From the NCBI RefSeq assembly GCF_030269125.1, contig NZ_BSSM01000010.1:1-64000 (forward strand): a stretch of DNA of 64,000 nucleotides, read 5' to 3'. The DNA is from Streptomyces hygroscopicus subsp. hygroscopicus (lineage in GTDB: Bacteria; Actinomycetota; Actinomycetes; Streptomycetales; Streptomycetaceae). The notes under the pieces were generated by a model. The model had not been told where the DNA came from and made no database searches. It saw only the letters and a list, made by a program, of their open reading frames with translations. Made by a program: the position numbers and the translations under genes. Of this stretch, positions 46,700 through 64,000 are shown piece by piece (the first letter of the stretch is position 1; every line of letters begins with the position of its first letter).

Positions 46700-47613
46700 A
46701 TCCTCTGGTGATGGGTCAGGTGGAGGGCACCCAGGCGGCTCCAGTCGTCGTCCTCATGCCCGAGCGACCGGTAGACGGCGGTCGTACCGGGCAGCGCGGC
46801 GCAGCCGGCCAGGGCCGCCTCGGTCTTGGCCGCGGCATCGGGGTCGGCGTGGTCGATCAGGATGCCGAGCACCGTTCCGCTGTGCGCGCACACGACGCCC
46901 AGGGCCCCGATGTCCCCGGACAGCCGCCGCAACTCGTCCAGGAAGCGGCGTGGGTTCAGGCGGGCGTTGAGCTCGGCGCTGCGGGTGGCGACTCGCCCGA
47001 CCTCCGCCAGATCACCGTCACGTACCGCGGCACCGAGCGTCGTCAGCAGGCGGCCGTACTCGCGGCGTTCCTCGTCGGTGTGGGCTCTCGCGGCCCCGTT
47101 GTAGCGCACCGTGTCGACCTGGCCGCCTTCGTCGTGCGCGACGATGATCATGGACGGCAGGGCGCCCAGCCTTTCCCGCACGCGCACGTTGCGGTGGTCG
47201 AAGTCGACGATCTCGTCGTACATCACGCCGTCGGACGGTTCGATCCCCCGCATCAGAGACTCGATGTCCTCGGCGCGGAAACGGGTTCCGACCGCGGCCG
47301 CGACGGCGCGGGCGGTGGCGACCAGGTCCGCCGACGAGCTGGCCAGCCCCTTCCCCTCCGGCAACTCACTGTGGACCGTCAGGTGACCGCCGCCGCGCAG
47401 GCCCGCGAGACGCAGCGCCGACATCGCGACGCGCGCGGCCTTCCACTTGTGGACGGGGCGCACCTCGACACCCGCGGCGTCGGGCTCGTACCGGAAGGTC
47501 GCGGTGCTCCACGCCGCCACAGGGCAGGTCACCATGAAGTGCTGTCCGGAGTGGACGGTGCCCTGCAGCAGCTCTCCGAATGTGCCGAACGACCGGCCGG
47601 TGCCCTGGGCCAC
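46696..47613 (-). CDS. PduX-like GHMP kinase (L-threonine/serine kinase family)
   Basis: A 305-residue GHMP kinase. The N-terminal GTFGELLQG closely matches the start motif of L-threonine kinase PduX. PEGKGLASSSADLVATA is the ATP-binding GHMP loop, and GVVCAHSGTVLGILID is the third motif. It is predicted to make O-phospho-L-threonine (or serine) as substrate for the PLP enzyme. The GTG at 47613 is chosen because the family sequence begins there and it lies just past the lyase stop. An upstream in-frame ATG would overlap the lyase by over 100 bases. It lies in an operon: lyase, kinase, PLP/ATP-grasp. Confidence 0.85.
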   Translation of the reverse strand: MAQGTGRSFGTFGELLQGTVHSGQHFMVTCPVAAWSTATFRYEPDAAGVEVRPVHKWKAARVAMSALRLAGLRGGGHLTVHSELPEGKGLASSSADLVATARAVAAAVGTRFRAEDIESLMRGIEPSDGVMYDEIVDFDHRNVRVRERLGALPSMIIVAHDEGGQVDTVRYNGAARAHTDEERREYGRLLTTLGAAVRDGDLAEVGRVATRSAELNARLNPRRFLDELRRLSGDIGALGVVCAHSGTVLGILIDHADPDAAAKTEAALAGCAALPGTTAVYRSLGHEDDDWSRLGALHLTHHQRM

Positions 47614-47626
47614 ACCGACCGACCGC

Positions 47627-49132
47627 TCAACCCCCCTCGTGTCCGGACTGGACAACTCCGTTGCCTCCCCCTTGGCTTCGCGCCCTCCGACGACCCCACT
47701 CCCGCGCGAGCCGTTCGAGTTCTCGCTCCTGCGCCGCGAGCACCTCACCGACGGCCTCGGGATGGGTCGATCCCGCCGAGTTCATCGACCACAGAGCTCC
47801 CGCCACGTCGAACACGTCGCGCAGCAGTGCGTGCGGGTCGGCCAGACGGTGTCCGTTCTCCGCTGCGGCCCTGGTCAGGAGATCAGGGTCCGTCCGCGCC
47901 GGTTCGAGGCCCGCGTCCATGGCCATCACGATGTACCGTCCCGCGATCACCTGCGCCGACCGCCACGGCACGCCCTCGTCGAGGGTGAGGCGGTTCGCCA
48001 GCGCGAAGCCGCCCAGAAACTCCTTCTCACATGCGCGGGCCATGCGGTCGACGTCGAATCGCGCGTTGTCCAGCACCACCGTGAACAGCCGCAGCGCGCT
48101 TTCGAACGCGTCGAAGGCGCGCGGCAGTTCGGTGCCGGCCTCTTTGGAGACTTCGACGGAGTTGGAGAACGCGGTGTTGCGCTGCCCGAGCACCGTGTCG
48201 AGGTGCGTCGAGGACAGATGTGCCAGGCGTCCCCGAATACGCTCCAAGACGGGGAAGTTCTTCTTCTGCGGCATGGCGGAGGAGATTCCGGACAACTCGT
48301 CCGGCAGGTCCAGGAACCCGTAGGCACTGCTGCCCCAGGCCATCAGGTCGGTGACGAACCGGCTCAACTGCACGCCGAGGATCTCGAACTCGCCGGTGAT
48401 CTCGACGGTCCAGCCGCGATGCGCGACAGAGGTCAGCGCGAGCGGCTGCACCCGTTGGAATCCCAGCGATCGCGCGAGGCGCCGGCGGTCCCAGGGCAAG
48501 GTCTGGCCTGACATCGCCCCCGCTCCCAGAGGGCAGGCGTCGATGCTGTCATAGGTGAACAGGAGTCGGCGCGCGGTGTGTTGGGCTTGTTCGGACAAAG
48601 CGGCCAGGTAGAAGCCGGGCGAGATGATCTGTGCCGCTTGCAGATGCGTGTAGCCGGGCATCGGGTGTTCGGTGTGACGCCCGGCGAGCCGGTGCGCGGC
48701 ACGGCCGAACTCCAGCAGTGTGGCGGCGGCGTCGAGCAGGCGGGAACGTCCGAAGAGCAACTGCGCGCATGCCTGGTAGTCGTTGCGGCTGCGATCGACG
48801 TGCCAGGCCGGAACCGGCTCGCCGAGGCCGTCCTCGACGTGCCGCTCCAGGGTGAAGGCCATGTCGCTCATGCTGGCCGCGCTCCGCTCGATCATCGAGT
48901 CGCGATCGACGGAGTCCAGGAGCGTGTTGATCTCGTGGGCACTTCCCTCGGAGAGAAGTCCCATGCGGACGTACTCCGAGACCAGGGCTTTCTCGATCGC
49001 CACGTAGTGCGGCAGCAGATTGTTCACCTCTGCCTGGAACTGCGGGTCCAGCACCTCCGTGCGGAGCAGATGACTCGGGCCGGTACTCACTCGACCACTC
49101 AGTCGAGTCGGCCGTGCTTTTTCAACAGGCAT
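47627..49132 (-). CDS. Argininosuccinate lyase-like enzyme
   Basis: A 501-residue member of the fumarase/argininosuccinate lyase superfamily. Conserved sites are HVDRSRND (111-118; HTGRSRND in true ArgH), GYTHLQ with His163, PLGAGAMSG (201-209) and the catalytic Ser loop GISSAMPQKKN (282-292). It has no argG beside it and sits with a kinase and a PLP enzyme. This matches the diaminobutyrate sets of uridyl-peptide and friulimicin-type clusters, where a lyase of this family is thought to release fumarate from an aspartate adduct to leave a 2,3-diamino acid. The change in HVDRSRND supports a substrate other than argininosuccinate. The start has only a weak ribosome-binding site; a short frameshifted frame ends 11 bases upstream. 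Confidence 0.85.
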   Translation of the reverse strand: MPVEKARPTRLSGRVSTGPSHLLRTEVLDPQFQAEVNNLLPHYVAIEKALVSEYVRMGLLSEGSAHEINTLLDSVDRDSMIERSAASMSDMAFTLERHVEDGLGEPVPAWHVDRSRNDYQACAQLLFGRSRLLDAAATLLEFGRAAHRLAGRHTEHPMPGYTHLQAAQIISPGFYLAALSEQAQHTARRLLFTYDSIDACPLGAGAMSGQTLPWDRRRLARSLGFQRVQPLALTSVAHRGWTVEITGEFEILGVQLSRFVTDLMAWGSSAYGFLDLPDELSGISSAMPQKKNFPVLERIRGRLAHLSSTHLDTVLGQRNTAFSNSVEVSKEAGTELPRAFDAFESALRLFTVVLDNARFDVDRMARACEKEFLGGFALANRLTLDEGVPWRSAQVIAGRYIVMAMDAGLEPARTDPDLLTRAAAENGHRLADPHALLRDVFDVAGALWSMNSAGSTHPEAVGEVLAAQERELERLAREWGRRRARSQGGGNGVVQSGHEGG

Positions 49133-49142
49133 CGCGGTCCAT

Positions 49143-49360
49143 TCATACCTCGATCTCGATGGCCGTGATCGCGAGAAGTCGGCCGGTGGCCGAGTCCCTC
49201 GACGCCATGTCGACGATCTCGATCTCGGATACGGCCGTGTCGCACCAGCTGCGAACGGTTATGGCGAACACCGCACCGACGTCCGCATTGCCGGATCAAC
49301 CCACCCGAAGACGTACAAGGCCCTGGCCGTGCCCGCCGGCTCTTGTTCCGATATGTTCAT
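49143..49360 (-). pseudogene. Small gene interrupted by a one-base shift
   Basis: On the minus strand an ATG (49360) with an excellent AAGGGGG ribosome-binding site opens a frame MNISEQEPAGTARALYVFGWVDPA that stops at 49259. The next frame, open from just upstream, continues FAITVRSWCDTAVSEIEIVDMASRD and ends EIEV at 49143, 11 bases before the lyase start. Joining them near 49285 by one added base gives a 72-residue protein with natural composition. It could be a pseudogene, a sequencing error, a frameshifted product or two coupled peptides. I recognise no family. Confidence 0.4.
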
Positions 49361-49841
49361 TTTTCCCCCTTGGCCCGCGACAACGCTCGGCCTTCGCGTC
49401 CGCGTGGGACGAAACCCGGTGAATGGTCCCCTTGTACGGAGAAACCCGATATCGCGCCGGATCCGTCTGCTGTCCCGGCCCCCGATACTGCCGCCGAGGT
49501 CTCCCCCCAAAACAAACCCCCAAGAACGGTAGACAACGGCCCCGGGCCGAAGCTACGGATCACGCGGACCGTAGAAGCGGCCTTGCGGTGATGTCAAGGT
49601 CCTCACGAGAGCCCTCTGCCGGCCGGCCATGGATCGGCTGACGATATGCGCGCACGGCGAAGGCCGCCCCGGAATGACCGCGGCGTTCGGCGATCCAATC
49701 GATCCCCGCAGACTGCTGATATCTCCTGGTATCAGGCCCCCTGGCCATGACGAATCTCCCGGAAAAAACGCAGTGGGGCCGCACTGGTTATCCTCACCGG
49801 CACCCGCCCCCTGCTCATTCCCGGGGATCACCCGACGGGGT
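49361..49841 (-). promoter_or_regulatory. Gap between carbamoyltransferase gene and lyase operon
   Basis: About 480 bases with no gene I can support; overlapping short frames on both strands lack motifs. Composition drops in GC around 49350-49380 and 49505-49525. It probably holds a promoter for the lyase-kinase-PLP operon, since the distance is too great for simple read-through coupling. Confidence 0.35.
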
Positions 49842-50768
49842 TCAGCGAACCTCGCTCGTCATGCACCATTCCAGTACGGCCATGGCCGCGGTCATCTTGT
49901 GGTGTGCCTGGCGCCACGCGCGGCTCTGCGCTCCGTCGAGGACGTCGTCCGTGACTTCCTGGCCGCGCACGGCGGGCAGGTCGTGCAGGAAGACGGTGTG
50001 CCGTGCGCCGACCCGGTCCAGGAACTCGCCGTCGATGCGGAACCCCTCGAACGCGGCGAGCCAATTCGGGTCCTCTTTGGCCACCCCCATCGTCTGCCAG
50101 CGGCTGGTGTAGACGGCGTCGACCGGCCCCTTCACATCCGCCGGGCTGGTGATCTGCTCGACCTCGGCGCGGCCGTCGCCAAGACGATCGACGACGGAGA
50201 GAACCTCGTCCGGCACCTCGTACCCGGCGGGGCACAGCAACGTGAGCCGCAACCCGGGTGTGAGAGCGGCGGCGAGCGCGAGGGCGGAGCCGGAGCTGTT
50301 CCCTTCGCCGACGCACAGGACATGGCGCCCCTCCAGGCTGCCGAATTCCTCGGTGAGCGTGGCGAGATCGGCGATGGCCTGGGTGGGGTGCTCCTCGATG
50401 CTGAGCGCGTTGACGACGGCGAGGCGGCTGCTCGAGCCGAGTCTGCGCATCTCCTCGACCGGGCCGTTGGTACGGACGACCAGGGCGTCCAGGTACTGGC
50501 CGAGCACCCTCGCCGTGTCCTCGGGGGTCTCCCCGGTGACGAGTTGGAGGTCGTCCGGGCCGTAGGTGATGGTGTCCGCGCCGAGGCGGGTCGCCCCCGA
50601 CCAGAAGGACGTCCGGGTACGGGTCGACGACTTGCTGAAGTAGATGCCGACCGCGCGGCCGGCGAGAGTCCGCTCCCGGACACCGTCGCGACCGAATCGC
50701 ACGGCGCGTCCGACGATGCGCGCCAGGTCGTCCGGGGTGAGATCAGACAGAGAGATCAGATTGCGCAT
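49842..50768 (-). CDS. Divergent ornithine-type carbamoyltransferase
   Basis: The protein has 308 residues with the carbamoyl-phosphate site intact: SSTRTRTSF (STRTR, 48-52) and HPTQA (127-131). The second-substrate site is altered. DxxxSMG of ornithine carbamoyltransferases is SRWQTMG (Ser222 in place of Asp), HCLP is HDLP (Asp263 in place of Cys), and the late Arg of NRLHAQ is Lys291. These changes argue against ornithine as substrate. In viomycin-type clusters a carbamoyltransferase makes a ureido amino acid from diaminopropionate, so carbamoylation of the diamino acid made by its neighbours is a reasonable guess. It lies 51 bp downstream of the coaD-like gene. Confidence 0.85.
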   Translation of the reverse strand: MRNLISLSDLTPDDLARIVGRAVRFGRDGVRERTLAGRAVGIYFSKSSTRTRTSFWSGATRLGADTITYGPDDLQLVTGETPEDTARVLGQYLDALVVRTNGPVEEMRRLGSSSRLAVVNALSIEEHPTQAIADLATLTEEFGSLEGRHVLCVGEGNSSGSALALAAALTPGLRLTLLCPAGYEVPDEVLSVVDRLGDGRAEVEQITSPADVKGPVDAVYTSRWQTMGVAKEDPNWLAAFEGFRIDGEFLDRVGARHTVFLHDLPAVRGQEVTDDVLDGAQSRAWRQAHHKMTAAMAVLEWCMTSEVR

Positions 50769-50819
50769 GACGGTGTTTCGTCCCCCTAAAGAAGCGTCGT
50801 GCCACACGTTCACCCCGTC

Positions 50820-51290
50820 TCAGGTGACGTTGTTCTTCATCCTGTCCAGCAACGCCGGCGGGATCAGATGAGACACATCGCCACCCAGTTCGAGGATTTC
50901 CCTGACCAGGCTGGATGAGACGCTGTATTTCTGGTTCATCATGAAGAACGCGGTTTCCACCCCGGCGAGACTGTAGTTCATCTGCGCCATCTGCATCTCG
51001 CCCTGGAAGTCGTTGATCGTGCGCAGTCCCCTGACGACCAGCGTGAACTTCTCCCTTTTGCAGTAGTCCACGAGCAGTCCGTCAAATGATTCCACACTCA
51101 CGTTGTCCAGGTCCGCGGTTACCTCGCGGAGCATGTCCAAGCGTTCTTCCGAGGTAAATCGGCACTTCTTGTTGATGTTGACCAGCACGCTCACCACGAC
51201 GTGGTCGTGCACGGCGGCGGCACGCCCGATTATGTCGATATGTCCATTTGTAACTGGATCGAAAGAGCCCGGGTAGACCACACGTTTCAT
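50820..51290 (-). CDS. coaD: Phosphopantetheine adenylyltransferase paralog (CoaD-like)
   Basis: A 156-residue CoaD-family protein, the fourth enzyme of coenzyme A synthesis. It retains SFDPVTNGH (His17 of the nucleotidyl-transfer motif), Lys41/Lys42, VVRGLR (Arg87, Arg90) and SSSLV (125-129). The ATP-side loop reads KYSVSSSLV, one residue shorter than the usual YSFLSSSLV. The housekeeping coaD of Streptomyces lies elsewhere, so this is probably a second copy belonging to the cluster. It may raise CoA/phosphopantetheine supply for the NRPS or be a resistant version of a target. It is the first gene of the minus-strand arm and is divergent from the NRPS. Confidence 0.85.
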   Translation of the reverse strand: MKRVVYPGSFDPVTNGHIDIIGRAAAVHDHVVVSVLVNINKKCRFTSEERLDMLREVTADLDNVSVESFDGLLVDYCKREKFTLVVRGLRTINDFQGEMQMAQMNYSLAGVETAFFMMNQKYSVSSSLVREILELGGDVSHLIPPALLDRMKNNVT

Positions 51291-51817
51291 GATGTCGGAC
51301 CGTATCAAAGGCGACGCTCCCGCGGACTGTGGAACCCGCCCGGACCGGGAGTGACCCAAATCATATGGGAGACCTACTTGCGGTTGCTGTCAATCTCAGC
51401 GTAAGAAGGTCCCGCTTGCTTCTGCTTTATGTTCTGAGAGGAACAAGGGGGGCGTCATGGGGGCGGCTGCTGGTTGCGGTCGAAAATTTTACTGTGGGCA
51501 CACAGTTCTTTACGTTTGCGGGAGATCGTCGCGGCGCTGGGCCATTGAAAGAGCCCCGCTGGCGACGGCCTGATCGAAGCACGTCCGAGGCACGCTTCGG
51601 CGGTGTGCGGCATTCTGTGGCGTTCTCGACGGACGCTATCCCTTTCTGCCTGGACAAGGCCGGCCCTGGTGAAAGCCGTGGCCGATGCGTGCCGTTGCGC
51701 CAGGGCAATCCTGCGGAACCGTTCAGCCTGACCGTGCGCGGTCCGATCGCGATGCGGTGTGGCTGACCGGGGATTTCGCCGCGTTCAGGGAGTTGCGGAC
51801 GACCTCGCGTAGGTGAG
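51291..51817. promoter_or_regulatory. Divergent promoter region between coaD-like and NRPS genes
   Basis: About 530 bases with no supported gene. The segment 51360-51520 is AT-richer (for example cgaaaattttactgtgggcacacag), as expected for promoters of both arms. No regulator-binding repeat stands out. Part of the right half may be decayed NRPS sequence, as in the next entry. Confidence 0.45.
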
Positions 51818-51965
51818 CACACCTCCGGGTCGACCGGGATTCCCGAGGGCACAGCCATCACGCACTGCGATTTGTCTGACGTTACTGGGGACCGGCACTG
51901 GCGCGACGGTGTGCGTGAGCACGCCGGGTGTGGCCGTGACTGGGCCTATTATCTGGGGGTTTGCT
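51818..51965 (+). pseudogene. Relic of an adenylation domain upstream of the NRPS
   Basis: In the frame starting at 51818 the sequence reads HTSGSTGIPEGTAITHCDL, then DVTGDRHWRDG. This is the A3 core motif of NRPS adenylation domains (consensus TSGSTGxPKGxxxxH) plus the region that normally follows it. The conserved Lys of PKG is Glu, there is no A1/A2 sequence in frame before it, and the similarity fades at about 51930. It is out of frame with the intact NRPS that follows. It suggests that an additional module once preceded the present first condensation domain. Confidence 0.6.
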
Positions 51966-62133
<10,168 letters not shown>

Positions 62134-62150
<17 letters not shown>

Positions 62151-62352
62151 GCGGGACGATATCGAATACTACGCCCTGGTGAACGAGGAGGGTCAGTACT
62201 CGCTGTGGCCCGCCACGATCGAGGTCCCCGCAGGGTGGAGTGTGACTCGCGGTCCGTCGGACAGGCAGTCGGTCGTGAACTTCATCGAAGAAACGTGGAC
62301 GGACATGCGGCCCAAGAGCCTGGTCGACGCCATGAACAACCCGGCACGGTAG
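62134..62352 (+). CDS. mbtH: MbtH-like protein
   Basis: A 72-residue chaperone that binds and activates adenylation domains. The family signature is present: NEEGQYSLWP, then VPAGW, then FIEETWTDMRPKSL. The ATG lies inside the end of the NRPS gene (17-bp overlap), so the two are translated together. Its presence suggests that at least one of the A domains depends on it. Confidence 0.95.
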
Positions 62353-62400
62353 CCGAAATCCGAAGTGAACCGTTCGTATCAATCTCGCAGGGAGCATTCC

Positions 62401-63621
62401 GTGGGAAACCCGTCACCGCTGTCGAATCCTGAGATCATCCCGAACCCTTACCCCGTCTACGCGGACCTCGCGGAGCGGGAGCCGGTCCACTGGTGCGAGG
62501 GTTTGAACGCGTGGGCCGTATTGAGGCATGAGGACTGCGCGAGCGTGCTGCAGGACCCCCGGTTCAAGGCAGAACGCATGGAGGAGATCCTCAGCGGCAA
62601 GTTCGACGGTCGGACACTTCCGGCCGACAACATTTACCATCGGTTCACCAGCAACGTCATGATGTACACGGACGCTCCGCGTCACGGTGCGCTGAGGAAA
62701 TCCACGCTCCCCGGCTTCACGCGGGCGGCCCACGAGCACTACAGCCAGGTCATCAAGCGTGTCGCCGACGAGCTGATAGCCGGCGTCCCGGACGATGCGA
62801 AGGTCATCGACGCCGTCGCCGAGCTGGCCGAGAAGCTTCCCGTGCACGCCGCTGTGCACGCCTTCGGAGTTCCCGAAGAGGACCTCGACGCCGTGGTGCC
62901 GAGCGTGAACAAGGTGATGACCTACTGGTCGGGGCCCCAGGAGCAGCCGGTGGAGCTCGACCACCTGCTCGAACACCTCACGGACCTGCACACCTACGCG
63001 CTCGAACTCGTTCAGGGGAAGCGGGGCGAGGTCGTTGCGGACACGGTCATCGCCCGTCTCGCGGCAGGACTCGCGGACCAGACCGAGGTCACGCCGGAGC
63101 AGACCGTGCATCAGCTGGTCCTTCTGCTGATCGCGCTGTTCGCGCCCACGACGCCGGGATCCCTCGGCAGCGGCACGCTCGCATTCGCGACGAACCCCGA
63201 CCAGATCGCACGCTTTCTGGAGAACCCCGCGTGCGTCGACAACGTGGCGAACGAGGTGGTGCGCTACAACGCGTCGAACCAGTTCACGTGGCGCGTCGCG
63301 GCGACGGACGTGGAACTGCGCGGTGTCCGCGTCAAGGAGGGACAGCGGGTCGCTCTGTTCCTGGGGGCGGCGAACCGGGACCCCGGTGTTTTCGAGAACC
63401 CGGACAAGTTCGACCTCGACCGGAAGAACAGCGGCAAGAACCTGTCGTTCGGCTTCGGGCCGCACGCGTGTCTCGGCCGGCAGATCGCCAGCCTCGAGAT
63501 CAGGTGGTTCTTCGTCGCCCTGTTCGAGCGTTTCCCGATGATCCGGCTGGCGGGCAAGCCCGACTGGAACAGCAACCTCGAGTTCCGGTCGCTGCGGTCC
63601 CTTCCCTTGAGCCTGGGCTGA
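62401..63621 (+). CDS. txtE: TxtE-like cytochrome P450, tryptophan nitration
   Basis: This 406-residue P450 is collinear with TxtE (same length as I recall it) from end to end. TxtE nitrates L-tryptophan at C4 with nitric oxide and oxygen. The heme ligand is Cys357 in FGFGPHACLG. TxtE substrate residues are kept at the same numbers: Arg59, Met88, Tyr89, Thr250, Asn293, Thr296, Glu394 and Phe395. Position 176, His in TxtE (MTYHSGP), is Trp here (MTYWSGP). The GTG start at 62401 follows AGGGAG and gives MGNPSPLSNPEI, parallel to the TxtE start; an earlier GTG at 62365 has no support. The gene lies between mbtH and a NO synthase, as expected for a nitration pathway. Its action on free tryptophan, as in TxtE, is inferred. 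Confidence 0.93.
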   Translation: MGNPSPLSNPEIIPNPYPVYADLAEREPVHWCEGLNAWAVLRHEDCASVLQDPRFKAERMEEILSGKFDGRTLPADNIYHRFTSNVMMYTDAPRHGALRKSTLPGFTRAAHEHYSQVIKRVADELIAGVPDDAKVIDAVAELAEKLPVHAAVHAFGVPEEDLDAVVPSVNKVMTYWSGPQEQPVELDHLLEHLTDLHTYALELVQGKRGEVVADTVIARLAAGLADQTEVTPEQTVHQLVLLLIALFAPTTPGSLGSGTLAFATNPDQIARFLENPACVDNVANEVVRYNASNQFTWRVAATDVELRGVRVKEGQRVALFLGAANRDPGVFENPDKFDLDRKNSGKNLSFGFGPHACLGRQIASLEIRWFFVALFERFPMIRLAGKPDWNSNLEFRSLRSLPLSLG

Positions 63622-63639
63622 CGAGCCCCGAGGAAGCCC

Positions 63640-64000
63640 ATGGACACCGAACCGCTCCTGGCGAGCGCTCCTGACCGTCACGTCCGCTTCGTCGGGGCCG
63701 GCGGTACCGCCGACCCCGACGAAGCGGAGGAGTTCCTCCGTCAGTTCCACGCCGAGCAGCCTGAGCAGCCTGTCCCCTTCGCGGCGCGTCTGGGGCAGGT
63801 CGTCGCCGAGATCGATACCACGGGCACCTACCGGCACACCTCCGAGGAGCTGGCCTTCGGCGCCCGGGTGGCCTGGCGCAACTCCAGCCGCTGCATCGGC
63901 CGGGCCTACTGGAACAGTCTTCGCGTGGTGGACCGGCGGGACGCGACGACGCCCGAGGACATTCACCGAGACCTCTGCGAGCACCTGCGCCAGGCGACGA
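63640..64000 (+). CDS. nos: Bacterial nitric oxide synthase, N-terminal part
   Basis: The first 120 residues of a NO synthase oxygenase domain run off the window edge. HTSEELAFGARVAWRNSSRCIGRAYWNSLRVVDRRD matches the conserved heme region, the Cys in SRCIGR being the heme ligand. An in-frame ATG follows GAGGAA closely. The enzyme makes nitric oxide from arginine and, as TxtD does for TxtE, would supply the adjacent P450. Confidence 0.93.
   Translation, partial: MDTEPLLASAPDRHVRFVGAGGTADPDEAEEFLRQFHAEQPEQPVPFAARLGQVVAEIDTTGTYRHTSEELAFGARVAWRNSSRCIGRAYWNSLRVVDRRDATTPEDIHRDLCEHLRQAT

Noticed and set aside
49842..50768. Ordinary arginine-pathway ornithine carbamoyltransferase
   Set aside because: Key ornithine-site residues (HCLP, DxxxSMG, late Arg) are all changed, and no arginine gene is adjacent.
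51329..51861. Possible genes on either strand between the coaD-like gene and the NRPS
   Set aside because: The two overlapping frames (145 and 144 codons) have no motif or ribosome-binding site and span the likely divergent promoters.
51813..51965. Extending the NRPS to the upstream GTG
   Set aside because: The extra 51 residues do not resemble any condensation-domain N-terminus, lack a ribosome-binding site, and overlap the out-of-frame A-domain relic.
62413..63984. 523-codon minus-strand frame opposite the P450 and NO synthase
   Set aside because: The sense proteins match TxtE and NO synthase residue by residue; the antisense frame is a shadow.

Overview
The window is high-GC, Streptomyces-type chromosomal DNA. 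This rests on strong third-position GC, GTG starts, a WhiB-like regulator, the ahpC-ahpD/oxyR locus, a polyphosphate glucokinase, FtsX/PadR ABC genes and an SpoIIE-type PP2C phosphatase. From memory, the gene order from uppS through ychF matches one block of the S. coelicolor chromosome (around SCO5020-SCO5061). No rRNA, tRNA or CRISPR array was seen.

Region 1 (1-10.2 kb) is a cell-surface and secretion neighbourhood. It holds a NarL-type two-component pair, a compact Flp pilin / TadE-G / lipoprotein / OmpA-like set, two proteins with type-VII-substrate-like N-termini, a second lipoprotein, a DUF192 protein, a luciferase-like oxidoreductase and a methyltransferase. Region 2 (10.5-40.5 kb) is a conserved core: a C-run-rich candidate small RNA, uppS, a PIN-PhoH ATPase, a secreted lytic transglycosylase with a long leader, an AI-2E transporter, ahpD-ahpC divergent from oxyR, an ABC exporter with its PadR regulator and operator, a bifunctional PBP, a PP2C phosphatase, two different fumarases, a Wbl protein, glpX, a nitroreductase, xseAB, ispH, ppgK, a DUF6542 protein and ychF. 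Many perfect hairpin terminators separate these units.

Region 3 (40.5-44.3 kb), just after ychF, looks like a decayed insertion site. It has a relaxase relic, a SMI1/KNR4-like gene, fragments of an XRE regulator and a frameshifted anti-sigma-type ATPase, and HEAT and CPCC genes that resemble immunity clusters.

Region 4 (44.4-64 kb, running off the right edge) is a non-ribosomal peptide gene cluster that I cannot match to a known product. The minus-strand arm encodes a CoaD paralog, a divergent carbamoyltransferase, an argininosuccinate-lyase-like enzyme, a PduX-like amino-acid kinase and a fusion of a cysteine-synthase-like PLP domain to an ATP-grasp domain. Together these fit a route from threonine (or serine) through the O-phospho amino acid to a 2,3-diamino acid, possibly then carbamoylated. 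The plus-strand arm encodes a C-A-T-C-A-T-C-A-T-TE NRPS, an MbtH protein, a 406-residue close homolog of the tryptophan-nitrating P450 TxtE, and the start of a bacterial nitric oxide synthase.

The inferred product is a small nitro-aromatic peptide combining an Asp-like residue, a diamino acid (or ureido derivative) and a nitrotryptophan. The P450 carries Trp at position 176, where TxtE has His. Position 176 is the residue known to switch nitration between C4 and C5 of tryptophan, so the cluster may make 5-nitrotryptophan naturally.
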